A DNA stretch of 64,000 nucleotides from Solidesulfovibrio alcoholivorans DSM 5433 (lineage in GTDB: Bacteria; Desulfobacterota; Desulfovibrionia; Desulfovibrionales; Desulfovibrionaceae), in assembly GCF_000702665.1 (NCBI RefSeq), contig NZ_JNJA01000005.1:1-64000 (forward strand), given 5' to 3'. Position numbers and translations under genes: made by a program. Shown piece by piece: positions 53,625 to 61,770 of this stretch. Position 1 is the stretch's first letter. Each line of letters begins with the position of its first letter. The notes beneath the pieces are model-generated. The model searched no databases. It saw nothing but the letters and a program-made list of their open reading frames with translations, and was not told the origin of the DNA.

Positions 53625-55331
53625 TTACACGTCGATGCCGGCGGCGTTCACGGCGGCCATGCCGCCTTCGACGCTGACGACCTGCTCGAAGCCCATGTGG
53701 GCCAGGGTGATGAGGGCCTCGTAGGAACGCGCCCCGGTGTTGCACATGAGCACGATCTTCTTGTCGCGGGGCACCTCGGCCAGGCGGTGGCGCAGCTGGC
53801 CTTGCGGGATGTTGTGCCAGCGGCCGGGGTGCTTTTGCACGAGCGGTTCGCCCTGGAGCGTCTCGCGGCAGTCGAGGATGTAGGCGTCGCCGAGGTCGGC
53901 CTGCTTCCAGAGCTCGCCGAATTCGTCGACGGTGATGCCGCTATTTTTGCCGGAGAGGATGTTGTCGGCCACGTTGGCCACGGTGTTGAGGATATCCATG
54001 GCCGCGGCGAAGGGCGGCGAGTAGGCGACTTCGACGTTGGAGACGTCCGCGACCTTGGGTGCGTAGGGCAGCATGGCGGCTACGGTGTTGACCTTGCCGA
54101 CCACGGCGTCGCCGTTGGCGGACAGGCCTTGCAACCCGAGGACCCGGCGCGTGCCGCGCTCGGCCACGAGCTCGAGGGACATGAGCGCGTGTTCGGGGTA
54201 GAAATGCGCCCGGTCCACGGCCGTGATGTGCGTGGACACGGCGTCGATGCCGGCGCGCTTGGCAGCGGCGAGCGTCAGCCCCGTGCCGGCCGCGCCGAGG
54301 TCGAAGAGCTTCACGCACCAGGAGCCGACGACGCCGTGAAAGACCGAATCGCCGCCGGCGAGGTTGTCGCCGATGACGCGGCCCTGGCGGTTGGCCATGG
54401 ACCCGAGCGGCAGGTACATGGGCTGGCCGGTGACGAGGTTTTTGACCACGATGCAGTCGCCGCCGGCGTAGATGTCCGGGTCGGAGGTGCGCATGTGTTC
54501 GTCGACGACGATGCCGCCGCGCGGGGAGACTTCCAGGCCGCAATCCCTGGCCAGGGCGTCGTTGGGCACGACGCCGACGGAGACGATGACGAGGTCGGCC
54601 TCGACCACGCCCTTGTCCGTGACCACGCGTTCGGCCTTCCCGTCGCCCTCGATGGCCTTGACCTGCTCGGCCAGGCGGAAGGCGACGCCCTTTTCCTCCA
54701 TGTGCTTTTGCGCCATGCCGGCGAGCGTCGGGCTGGTCACGCCCGGCAGGATCTGGTCGAAGAGTTCGATGACCGTGACGTCGAGGCCCCACATGTCGGC
54801 AAAGGCCACGGCCATCTCCAGGCCAATAAATCCCGAGCCGATGATGGCCACGGACCCGACGGAGCCGGCGGCCACGGCGTTTTTGATGGCCTCGGCGGCC
54901 TCCAGGTTGTTGACGGCGTGCACGCCCGGCAGGTCGAGTCCGGCGATGGGGAGCTTGCGCGGCGAGCTGCCCGTGGCGATGACGAGCTTGTCGTAGGGGA
55001 GCTGCTCTTCGCGGCCGGTCGGCAGGTGACGGGTGGTGACGGTCTTGGCCGCGCGGTCGATGGCGATGGCCTCGGTTTGCGGCCGGGCATCCACGTCCTT
55101 GACTTCGCCAAAAAATTCGGGCGAGCGCACCATGTGGAAAGCCGTGGATTGCAGGGCGGTCACTTCGCTGACCTCGCCGGAGACGAAATAGGGGATGCCG
55201 CAACCGCCGTAGGAAATGCGCATGTCGCGGTCGAGCATGACGACCTTGCTGTCCGGGGAAAGCCGCTTGAAGCGGCAGGCGGCCTTGGGGCCAAGGGCCA
55301 CGGCTCCGATGATGACGACCTGTTGCGGCAT
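53625..55331 (-). CDS. CoA-disulfide reductase-like flavoenzyme with rhodanese domain
   Basis: A 568-residue fusion. Residues 1-450 are an FAD/NAD(P)H pyridine-nucleotide-disulfide oxidoreductase with the single redox Cys44 in YGGCGIPYF, as in CoA-disulfide/persulfide reductases. Residues about 470-568 are a rhodanese domain with the catalytic loop CNTGARS (Cys530). Such CoADR-Rhd enzymes reduce CoA persulfide or polysulfide with NAD(P)H, fitting a sulfur-respiring cell. ATG 55331 follows GAGGAC. Promoter at 55478-55505. Confidence 0.9.
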   Translation of the reverse strand: MPQQVVIIGAVALGPKAACRFKRLSPDSKVVMLDRDMRISYGGCGIPYFVSGEVSEVTALQSTAFHMVRSPEFFGEVKDVDARPQTEAIAIDRAAKTVTTRHLPTGREEQLPYDKLVIATGSSPRKLPIAGLDLPGVHAVNNLEAAEAIKNAVAAGSVGSVAIIGSGFIGLEMAVAFADMWGLDVTVIELFDQILPGVTSPTLAGMAQKHMEEKGVAFRLAEQVKAIEGDGKAERVVTDKGVVEADLVIVSVGVVPNDALARDCGLEVSPRGGIVVDEHMRTSDPDIYAGGDCIVVKNLVTGQPMYLPLGSMANRQGRVIGDNLAGGDSVFHGVVGSWCVKLFDLGAAGTGLTLAAAKRAGIDAVSTHITAVDRAHFYPEHALMSLELVAERGTRRVLGLQGLSANGDAVVGKVNTVAAMLPYAPKVADVSNVEVAYSPPFAAAMDILNTVANVADNILSGKNSGITVDEFGELWKQADLGDAYILDCRETLQGEPLVQKHPGRWHNIPQGQLRHRLAEVPRDKKIVLMCNTGARSYEALITLAHMGFEQVVSVEGGMAAVNAAGIDV

Positions 55332-55477
55332 GACCAGTCCTCGCGTTTCGTGTTGTTTGTCGTTCCAGGCGCAGTGGCGCGTCATGGATCGGCGCAATGC
55401 ATTTCACACGAAAGCGGTGGGGATGCCTGGGTGTTGCAGGCGTCTACCGTCTTCCGTGTGCGTGTTGGAGTGGCGAT

Positions 55478-55505
55478 AAAGTAGCCCAAAGCCGGGGCTT
55501 GTCAA
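55478..55505 (-). promoter_or_regulatory. Sigma-70-type promoter of the CoA-disulfide-reductase gene
   Basis: Minus strand TTGACA (55505-55500, perfect), 16 bases, TACTTT (55483-55478). The start near 55471 gives a 140-base leader. Confidence 0.6.
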
Positions 55506-55564
55506 TGGCCGGGCCTTGCCGCGGCGCGCGCCTGCCTGTACCACGGGGCGTGGAGGATTGCTTG

Positions 55565-56401
55565 TTGGAAACCCGCAAGGCCACGCTTTTCATCGTCGCC
55601 ACGCCCCTTGGCAACCCGGCCGACCTTTCGCCGCGCGCGGCGGCGACGCTCGCCGACGCGGCCGTGGTCCTGGCCGAGGACACACGCCGCACCGGCATGC
55701 TGCTCAAGGCCTGCGGCGTCACGGCCCGCCGGCTGATGAGCTCCCACGAGCACAACGAGGAAGGGCGCGTCAAACAGGTCCTCGCCTGGCTCGGCGAAGG
55801 CCTCGACGTGGCCCTCGTTTCCGACGCCGGCACGCCGCTCCTGGCCGATCCGGGCTACCGCATCGTGCGCGCCGCGCGGGAGGCGGGCCACCCCGTCTCG
55901 CCCGTGGCCGGGCCGTCGGCCGTGGCCGCGGCGCTTTCCGCGGCCGGACTTGCGCCCTATCCTTTCAGCTTTCTGGGGTTTCCGCCGCGAAGCGCGGGCG
56001 AGGCCCGGGAGCTCTTCGCCCGGTTTGGGGCCACGGGCGCGACGCTGGTCTTTTTCGAGCGCAAGAACCGCCTGGGCGACACCCTGGCCGCGGCGCTCGC
56101 GGCCCTTGGCGACCGCGAATGCGTCCTCTGCCGGGAGATGACCAAGACGTTCGAGGAATTCCTGCCCGGCAGGCTGTCGGAATTCGCCGGACGCGACCTG
56201 GAGCTTCTGGGCGAGGTGACGGTGGTCGTCGGCCCAGGGGCGCTCGGGCGCTGTGACGAGGCCGCGGCAAGGGCCGTGCTCGCCGAGGAGGCGGCGGCCG
56301 GGGGCAAGCCGCGCGAGGCCGCCCGGCGTGCGGCAATGCGGCTTTCGGGATGGACCGTCAAGGAGCTTTATGCCATGTTGACGGACCGCGAACACGATTG
56401 A
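55565..56401 (+). CDS. rsmI: 16S rRNA (cytidine-1402-2'-O)-methyltransferase RsmI
   Basis: A 278-residue SAM-dependent enzyme that methylates C1402 in the decoding centre. Family blocks: ATPLGNPADLSPRAA, LAEDTRRTGMLL, SDAGTPLLADPGYRIV, and VAGPSAVAAALSAAGLAPYPFSF-type core. The start is inferred as TTG 55565 with GGAGG at 55552-55556; TTG 55562 and GTG 55550 are in frame. Normal length. Confidence 0.92.
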   Translation: METRKATLFIVATPLGNPADLSPRAAATLADAAVVLAEDTRRTGMLLKACGVTARRLMSSHEHNEEGRVKQVLAWLGEGLDVALVSDAGTPLLADPGYRIVRAAREAGHPVSPVAGPSAVAAALSAAGLAPYPFSFLGFPPRSAGEARELFARFGATGATLVFFERKNRLGDTLAAALAALGDRECVLCREMTKTFEEFLPGRLSEFAGRDLELLGEVTVVVGPGALGRCDEAAARAVLAEEAAAGGKPREAARRAAMRLSGWTVKELYAMLTDREHD

Positions 56402-56420
56402 CCCGCTAAAGGATTGCCGC

Positions 56421-57932
56421 ATGGTCGACGCGCCGCGCCCCCACGATGACGCCTACTGCGTTTTTGATGCCGAGGACCGGGAGTACCTCGTCGGCGTGGT
56501 CGGCGCGGGTCCGGGCTTCGACACGATCCTCGAGATCGTCGCCGGCGACGAGTTCCGCGAATTTTTGCCCCCCATGCGTCTGGCCGGCGTCGCCGGAATC
56601 GAGCCGTGCGACCCCAGGCGGCGCTCGCCGCTTTTGGCCGGGGTGCCGTTTTTCGCCACCTACCAGGAGCTTTTCGCCCACGCACCGCACATCAACCTCG
56701 TCGTCGCCCTGCTAAGCAGCCTGGACAACCGTACTCTCTACCGCGACATGCCGCCCGGGGCCTCGCTGATCGACAGCACGGCCTCGTTTTTTCTCTGCGC
56801 CCTGTCGAGCGCCGTGTCCGTGGGCGCGCATTGCCGCCGCCGCCTCGATCACCAGAAGCTGTTGCTCGAAGCCATCGTGGACGAGGTGCAGGAGGACATC
56901 GCGCTCATCGCCGCCTCGGGCAGGGTGGTGGACCTCAACCGCAACGTCGTCGCGCGCCTTGGGCGCGCCAAGGAAGACCTCATCGGCAGCGACTGCCGGG
57001 AGCTGCGCGCCTCGTCCGAGGACCCACCGCTGTGCGACCCCGACGATCCGACCGGTCCCTTCCGCACCGCCTTGGCCACGGGCGAGAAGGCCGAACGCCT
57101 GCACACCGCCGTGGGCGCCGACGGCAGGCTGCGCTACTACCGCACCTACACCTACCCCATCCGCGACACCTCGGGGCAGGTGGGACACGTGGTGGTCTTT
57201 CGCCGCGACATCACCGACCGCACCATGGGCGAGATCAGCGCCCGGCAGGCCGAGCGCATCGAGACGGTGGGGCGGCTCTCCTCCTACCTCGCCCACGAGA
57301 TCCGCAACCCGCTGTTCGCGGCGAGCGGCTTCGCCCGACGGCTGTCCCTGATGGACGGATTGCCCGAGTCCGCCAAGGAAAAGGCCGGCATCGTGCTCGA
57401 GGAGCTCACGCGCATGGAGGCGCTGCTCAAGCAGTTTCTGGAATTCGCCCGGCCCGTGGGCGCGGTCGTGGGCCAGGCCGACGTGGAGCGGGTGGCGCGG
57501 GAGGCGGTGCAGACCGTGGGGCTCGAGGCCGAAACGCGGCGCGTGGGCTTGAGCCTGGACATCCAGCCGGGGCTTCCGGCCGTGACCCTCGATCCGGCCC
57601 TGCTCAAGCAGTGCCTGGTCAACCTGCTGCGAAACGCCGTGGAAGACTTGCCCCACGGCGGGCTCGTGTCCGTCGCCGCCGACCGGGACGGACAGCGGGT
57701 GCGGTTGCGCGTGGCCGATTCCGGCCGCGGTGCGACGCGCGAGCACCTGGAGAACATGTTCAGTCCCTTCTACAAGGGCGACCACTGCGAATACGGCCTG
57801 GGCCTGGCCATGGTCAAAAAGGTCGTGGACGATTTCGGCGGCGCGGTGGAGGCCGCCGGCCAGCCCGGAGGGGGCTGCGTGATCACGCTCTTCCTGCCGC
57901 CGGTCCTGGCCGGGCCCGGGGGCAAGGGGTAG
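56421..57932 (+). CDS. PAS-domain sensor histidine kinase with N-terminal Rossmann-like domain
   Basis: A 503-residue soluble kinase. Residues about 20-130 resemble a dinucleotide-binding fold (LVGVVGAGPGFDTILEIV) rather than a usual sensor. A PAS domain follows (about 150-275), then the H-box SYLAHEIRNPLFA (about residue 292) and an ATPase domain with NLLRNAVEDL and GLGLAMVKKVVDDFGG. It starts 19 bases after rsmI. An HPt protein is encoded next, suggesting a phosphorelay; no response regulator is in the window. Confidence 0.85.
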   Translation: MVDAPRPHDDAYCVFDAEDREYLVGVVGAGPGFDTILEIVAGDEFREFLPPMRLAGVAGIEPCDPRRRSPLLAGVPFFATYQELFAHAPHINLVVALLSSLDNRTLYRDMPPGASLIDSTASFFLCALSSAVSVGAHCRRRLDHQKLLLEAIVDEVQEDIALIAASGRVVDLNRNVVARLGRAKEDLIGSDCRELRASSEDPPLCDPDDPTGPFRTALATGEKAERLHTAVGADGRLRYYRTYTYPIRDTSGQVGHVVVFRRDITDRTMGEISARQAERIETVGRLSSYLAHEIRNPLFAASGFARRLSLMDGLPESAKEKAGIVLEELTRMEALLKQFLEFARPVGAVVGQADVERVAREAVQTVGLEAETRRVGLSLDIQPGLPAVTLDPALLKQCLVNLLRNAVEDLPHGGLVSVAADRDGQRVRLRVADSGRGATREHLENMFSPFYKGDHCEYGLGLAMVKKVVDDFGGAVEAAGQPGGGCVITLFLPPVLAGPGGKG

Positions 57933-57937
57933 GGGAC

Positions 57938-57971
57938 GCTTCCGGCGGCCGGGAGGGGCTGCGCCGGGTGG
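57938..57971 (+). repeat. Dispersed palindromic repeat, copy G (degenerate)
   Basis: GCTTCCGGCGGCCGGGAGGGGCTG and a decayed right arm, starting 5 bases after the kinase stop. Confidence 0.65.
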
Positions 57972-58064
57972 GCACACGACGCCGGCACTGGGCGTTACCA
58001 CGAGGTTTCGAGGAGAAATCCTCATGAGTCGCTGCGGCGGGATGCAGATACAGGAGAGGTGGGC

Positions 58065-58418
58065 ATGGGAACGGACGACGCAAGCGCCGGCCTGGTCGAT
58101 CTGGCCCGGTTGCGGCAGCGATTCGACGACGACGAGGAGCTGCTCGCCGAGATTTTCCGCGTGTTCGTCGCGGAAACGCCCGGCCGCCGGGCGGATTTCG
58201 AAGCCGCCCTGGCCGCGGGCGACATGGGCCGCCTGGCGCATCAGGCCCATTCCCTCAAGGGCGTGGCCGGCACCATGTTGGCCGAGCCCCTGCGCCAGGC
58301 CTCCTATGACCTGGAAATGGCGGCCAAGGCCGGCGACGCGGCCGCCGTCGCGCCCAATACCCGGATTCTGCTCGGCCTGCTCGAAGCCACCTGCGGCCAC
58401 GTCGCCGGTCTGTTGTAG
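58065..58418 (+). CDS. HPt-domain phosphotransfer protein
   Basis: A 117-residue helical bundle with the phospho-acceptor His in AHSLKGVAGTML (about residue 64). It carries phosphate between a hybrid kinase and a response regulator. AGGAGAGG lies before ATG 58065; GTG 58059 is an alternative. It follows the histidine kinase gene, though the kinase has no receiver domain. Confidence 0.87.
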   Translation: MGTDDASAGLVDLARLRQRFDDDEELLAEIFRVFVAETPGRRADFEAALAAGDMGRLAHQAHSLKGVAGTMLAEPLRQASYDLEMAAKAGDAAAVAPNTRILLGLLEATCGHVAGLL

Positions 58419-58614
58419 CGGGTTGCGGGAGGGGCCGCAGGCGGGCGTGGGCATTGTCCCCGGCAGGCTTCCCTGCGCTCCCTGATTCCGGTTGCAGATT
58501 CCTTGCCCCGTCCGTTTCAGGCGGAAGCCGCTTGCCGCGGCGCCGCGGGATGCGACCGCACATATGCCGCAAAGTGGCCTGTGACGCCGTTTACCCCCGA
58601 TTCCCCTCCCCGCC

Positions 58615-58632
58615 GATTACGATACCGTAATC
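58615..58632. promoter_or_regulatory. Palindromic upstream activator site for the sigma-54 promoter
   Basis: GATTACG-ATAC-CGTAATC, a perfect 7-bp dyad centred about 117 bases upstream of the predicted start, the typical enhancer distance for a sigma-54 activator. The 58,419-58,904 gap otherwise holds no gene. Confidence 0.6.
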
Positions 58633-58714
58633 ACGTGCGCAATTTTCGTAACCGCCGCCTCCCGCCCTTCGTTGCCCGGCCGTGGAACCGGCCTGTCGCC
58701 TGCCTTTCTCTCTT

Positions 58715-58730
58715 TGGCACGCCCATTGCT
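58715..58730 (+). promoter_or_regulatory. Consensus-perfect sigma-54 promoter
   Basis: TGGCACGCCCATTGCT matches TGGCACG-N4-TTGCW at every defined position. The start would be near 58741, about 165 bases before the glycosyltransferase fusion gene. Confidence 0.88.
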
Positions 58731-58904
58731 ATTCGGTATCCCGCAGGCCGCCCGCCGGAAGGTGAACGAATTGGTGTTCGCAAGGAATTCCGGTGAGTTG
58801 TAAAGGACAGCCGCTAGAGAGACACCGTACGCCGTCGTAACCGCCCGCAGGGGCCGGACGGCGAATCCCGCGAAAAGCGCCATACACCGAGGAGAAGGGG
58901 AACT

Positions 58905-61640
58905 ATGTTTCAGATCGAAGAAGGACTGGCAGGCGAGAAGACCCTGCCCCGCGTTCGCGCCAAGGGCCGTTACCTGTTCGCCGGCGAGGACAAGTTCTTC
59001 ATCAAGGGCGTCACCTACGGGCCGTTCCCGGAAAACTCCCGGGGCGAACCCCTTCCCGAGGACGACACCGTCCACCGCGACTTCGAACTCATGCGCCGCG
59101 CCGGCGTCAACTCGATCCGCGTGTATTACGTGCCGCCCCGCCATTTTCTGGACATCGCCGCCGTCCACGGCATCCGCGTCATGATCGGCATCCCCTGGCC
59201 GGAGCACCTGTGCTTCCTCGACCAGTGGGAGGTCAAGGAAGACATCAAGAAGACCGTGCGCGACGCCGTGGCGTCCCTTGCCGGCCATCCGGCCATCCTG
59301 GCGTGGCTGATCGGCAACGAGATCCCGAGCCACATCGTGCGCTGGCACGGCGCGGGCAAGGTCGAGAAGTTCCTGGGCAAGCTCGCCGCCATCGTGCGCG
59401 AGGAAGACCCCGAGGGCATGGTCACCTACGCCAACTACCCCTCCACGGAATACCTGCGCCTGCCGTTCCTGGATTTCCTCTCGGTCAACGTCTACCTGCA
59501 CGACGAGAAGGCCTTCCGCTCCTACGTCAAGCGCCTGCAGAACGTGGCCGGCGAACTGCCGCTGGTGCTGTCCGAATTCGGCATGGACTCCATCCGCAAC
59601 GACGAGGAGCACGTGGCCGAGACGCTCTCCTGGCAGCTGCGCGCCGCCTACGAGCTCGGCGTCTCCGGCACCATGGTCTTCGCCTGGACCGACGAATGGT
59701 ACACCGGCGGCCACCTCATCGAGGACTGGAAGTTCGGCGTCGTGACCGAGACGCGCAAGCCCAAGCCCGCCTACCAGGCCGTGGCCGACGTCTACCGCCA
59801 GCGCCTGCCGATGCTGCCGGAAAATCCGCCGTTTATCTCCGTGGTCGTGTGCGCCTACAACGCCGCCACGACCATGGACGGCTGCCTGGCCTCCTTCGCC
59901 AAGGTGGACTACCCCCACTTCGAGGTTATCGTGGTGGACGACGGCTCCACCGACGAAACCGGCGCGATCTCCGATCGCCACGCCGCGGCCGCGCCCTACA
60001 TCCACGTCATCCACCAGCCGAACCTGGGCCTGTCCGCCGCGCGCAACGTCGGCATGAACGCCGCCCGGGGCGAGATCGTGGCCTACACCGACTCCGACTG
60101 CTACGTGGACCCGCACTGGCTGCACTACATGGCCTGGGCCTTCACCGACAAACGCTTCGTGGCCGTGGGCGGCCCCAACCTGCCCCCGCCCGAGGACAAC
60201 CGCACCGCCGCCTGCGTCGCCGTCTCGCCCGGCGCGCCGACCCACGTGCTGCTCACCGACGAGATCGCCGAGCACATCCCCGGCTGTAACATGGCCTACC
60301 GCAAGGAACATCTGGCCGCCATCGGCGGCTTCGACGCCACCTACCGCGCGGCCGGCGACGACGTGGACGTGTGCTGGCGGCTCCAGGACCAGGGCCACAC
60401 CATCGGCTTCTCCGCGGCCATGTTCGTCTGGCACCACCGCCGCAACACCGTTTCGGCCTATCTCAAGCAGCAGAAAGGCTACGGCCGCGCCGAGGCCCTG
60501 CTTCTGCCCAAGCACAAGGCCCGCTTCAACATGCTCGGCAACTCGCGCTGGGCCGGCCGCATCTACGGCGACATCTCCGGCGCGCTGCTCGCCGCGCGGC
60601 CCATCGTCTACCACGGGGCTTTCGGCATGGGGCTGTTCCAGACCTTGTACGAGCCCAAGGGCAGCCTGGCCGCCTACCTGCCGCTCTCCATGGAATGGAT
60701 GTTCGTTGCCGTGGCCTGCATGCTGGCGGCTCCCTTCAGCCTGATCGCCGGCGGCGCGGGCCTGGCCATGGCCGCGACGACCATCGCCTTCGTCGCCTAC
60801 CGCGTGAGCAAGGCGCGCCTGCCGGAAAATCACGACAACATGGCCTCGCGCCTGACCATCGCCGGCCTGACGCTGGCCCAGCCGGTGCTTCGCGGCTGGA
60901 CGCGCTACAAGACGCTTTGGGGCGTGAGGCGCGGCGCGGGTGTGGGCGCGTGCCCGCTGCCCATGGTCGAAACCGCCGCCTGCGACGAGGCCGACCTGCC
61001 CAAGGTCGGGCTGCTGCGCCGTCTGGCCGCGACCGGCGGCCTTTTCGCCCACCGTATGTCCTTCCACCGCTTTTTCTGGAACAACAAGGGCCTGGAGCGC
61101 GACGAGCTGCTTGGCGCGGTGATCGGCCTGCTGCGCACGCTTGGCGTCACCTATGCCCTCGACAGCGGCTTCGCCGCCTCCTCGTCCACGCCGCCCTGGG
61201 ACCTCTCGGTCAAGGCCGGCCGCCTGACCACCGCGCGCTTGCGCGCGACCGTGGAAAACCACGGCGGGGACAAGCGGTTCGTGCGCATGGCCGGCTCGGT
61301 GCTGCCCTCCGGGCTCTCCGTGGCGGTCCTGGTCGCGAGCGCAGTAACCGCCGGCACCCTGGCCTTCCTCCATCCCCTGGCGGCCGTCGCCGCCGGAGCG
61401 GTGGCCGTGGGCCTGGTCGGGGCCATGGTCGCGGGCCTCTACCGCGCCGCCTCCCTGGTCGCCACCATCACCCAGTACGTGATGATCACGCGCCCCGGCT
61501 GCTCCCTGACCGAGCCCAAGGACGAGCGCGTGGCCAAGGTGGTCAAGCCGCGCACGGCCGAAACGGTCGTCGAGGAAGAGGAACCGGCCCTTGTCCCGGC
61601 GGCCGCCGCCGCGTCCGCCGTCGAGACAGAGGCCGCGTAA
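58905..61640 (+). CDS. Glycoside hydrolase-glycosyltransferase family 2 fusion
   Basis: A 911-residue membrane protein. Residues 1-300 are a clan-A (GH2-like) TIM barrel with acid/base Glu139 (IGNEI) and candidate nucleophile Glu224 (LSEFG). From about 310 a GT2 transferase begins (VVVCAYNAA, DDGSTDETG, TDSDCYVD, the late Asp pair in GDDVD and QQKGYGR). Hydrophobic spans lie around residues 600-640 and 810-860. It probably builds and trims an exopolysaccharide or glycan. Ribosome-binding site GAGGAGAAGGGG. An ABC exporter follows. Confidence 0.85.
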   Translation: MFQIEEGLAGEKTLPRVRAKGRYLFAGEDKFFIKGVTYGPFPENSRGEPLPEDDTVHRDFELMRRAGVNSIRVYYVPPRHFLDIAAVHGIRVMIGIPWPEHLCFLDQWEVKEDIKKTVRDAVASLAGHPAILAWLIGNEIPSHIVRWHGAGKVEKFLGKLAAIVREEDPEGMVTYANYPSTEYLRLPFLDFLSVNVYLHDEKAFRSYVKRLQNVAGELPLVLSEFGMDSIRNDEEHVAETLSWQLRAAYELGVSGTMVFAWTDEWYTGGHLIEDWKFGVVTETRKPKPAYQAVADVYRQRLPMLPENPPFISVVVCAYNAATTMDGCLASFAKVDYPHFEVIVVDDGSTDETGAISDRHAAAAPYIHVIHQPNLGLSAARNVGMNAARGEIVAYTDSDCYVDPHWLHYMAWAFTDKRFVAVGGPNLPPPEDNRTAACVAVSPGAPTHVLLTDEIAEHIPGCNMAYRKEHLAAIGGFDATYRAAGDDVDVCWRLQDQGHTIGFSAAMFVWHHRRNTVSAYLKQQKGYGRAEALLLPKHKARFNMLGNSRWAGRIYGDISGALLAARPIVYHGAFGMGLFQTLYEPKGSLAAYLPLSMEWMFVAVACMLAAPFSLIAGGAGLAMAATTIAFVAYRVSKARLPENHDNMASRLTIAGLTLAQPVLRGWTRYKTLWGVRRGAGVGACPLPMVETAACDEADLPKVGLLRRLAATGGLFAHRMSFHRFFWNNKGLERDELLGAVIGLLRTLGVTYALDSGFAASSSTPPWDLSVKAGRLTTARLRATVENHGGDKRFVRMAGSVLPSGLSVAVLVASAVTAGTLAFLHPLAAVAAGAVAVGLVGAMVAGLYRAASLVATITQYVMITRPGCSLTEPKDERVAKVVKPRTAETVVEEEEPALVPAAAAASAVETEAA

Positions 61641-61654
61641 GCTGCGTCACCGAT

Positions 61655-61705
61655 GCGCCGCCCCAGGCCCGGTCGGGTCCGGGGCGGCGCGTCACGGTTT
61701 TTTTT
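61655..61705 (+). terminator. Terminator after the hydrolase-transferase gene
   Basis: A 10-bp perfect stem GCGCCGCCCC/GGGGCGGCGC (61655-61664, 61681-61690), then a run of eight T (61698-61705). It partly separates the fusion gene from the ABC exporter. Two further short palindromes lie at 61725-61757. Confidence 0.75.
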
Positions 61706-61770
61706 CCGCCCCTGCGGGGGAACCGGGGCAGCCGCCCCGGAGCGGGGCTCGCCCCGCAAGGACTCGCGCC

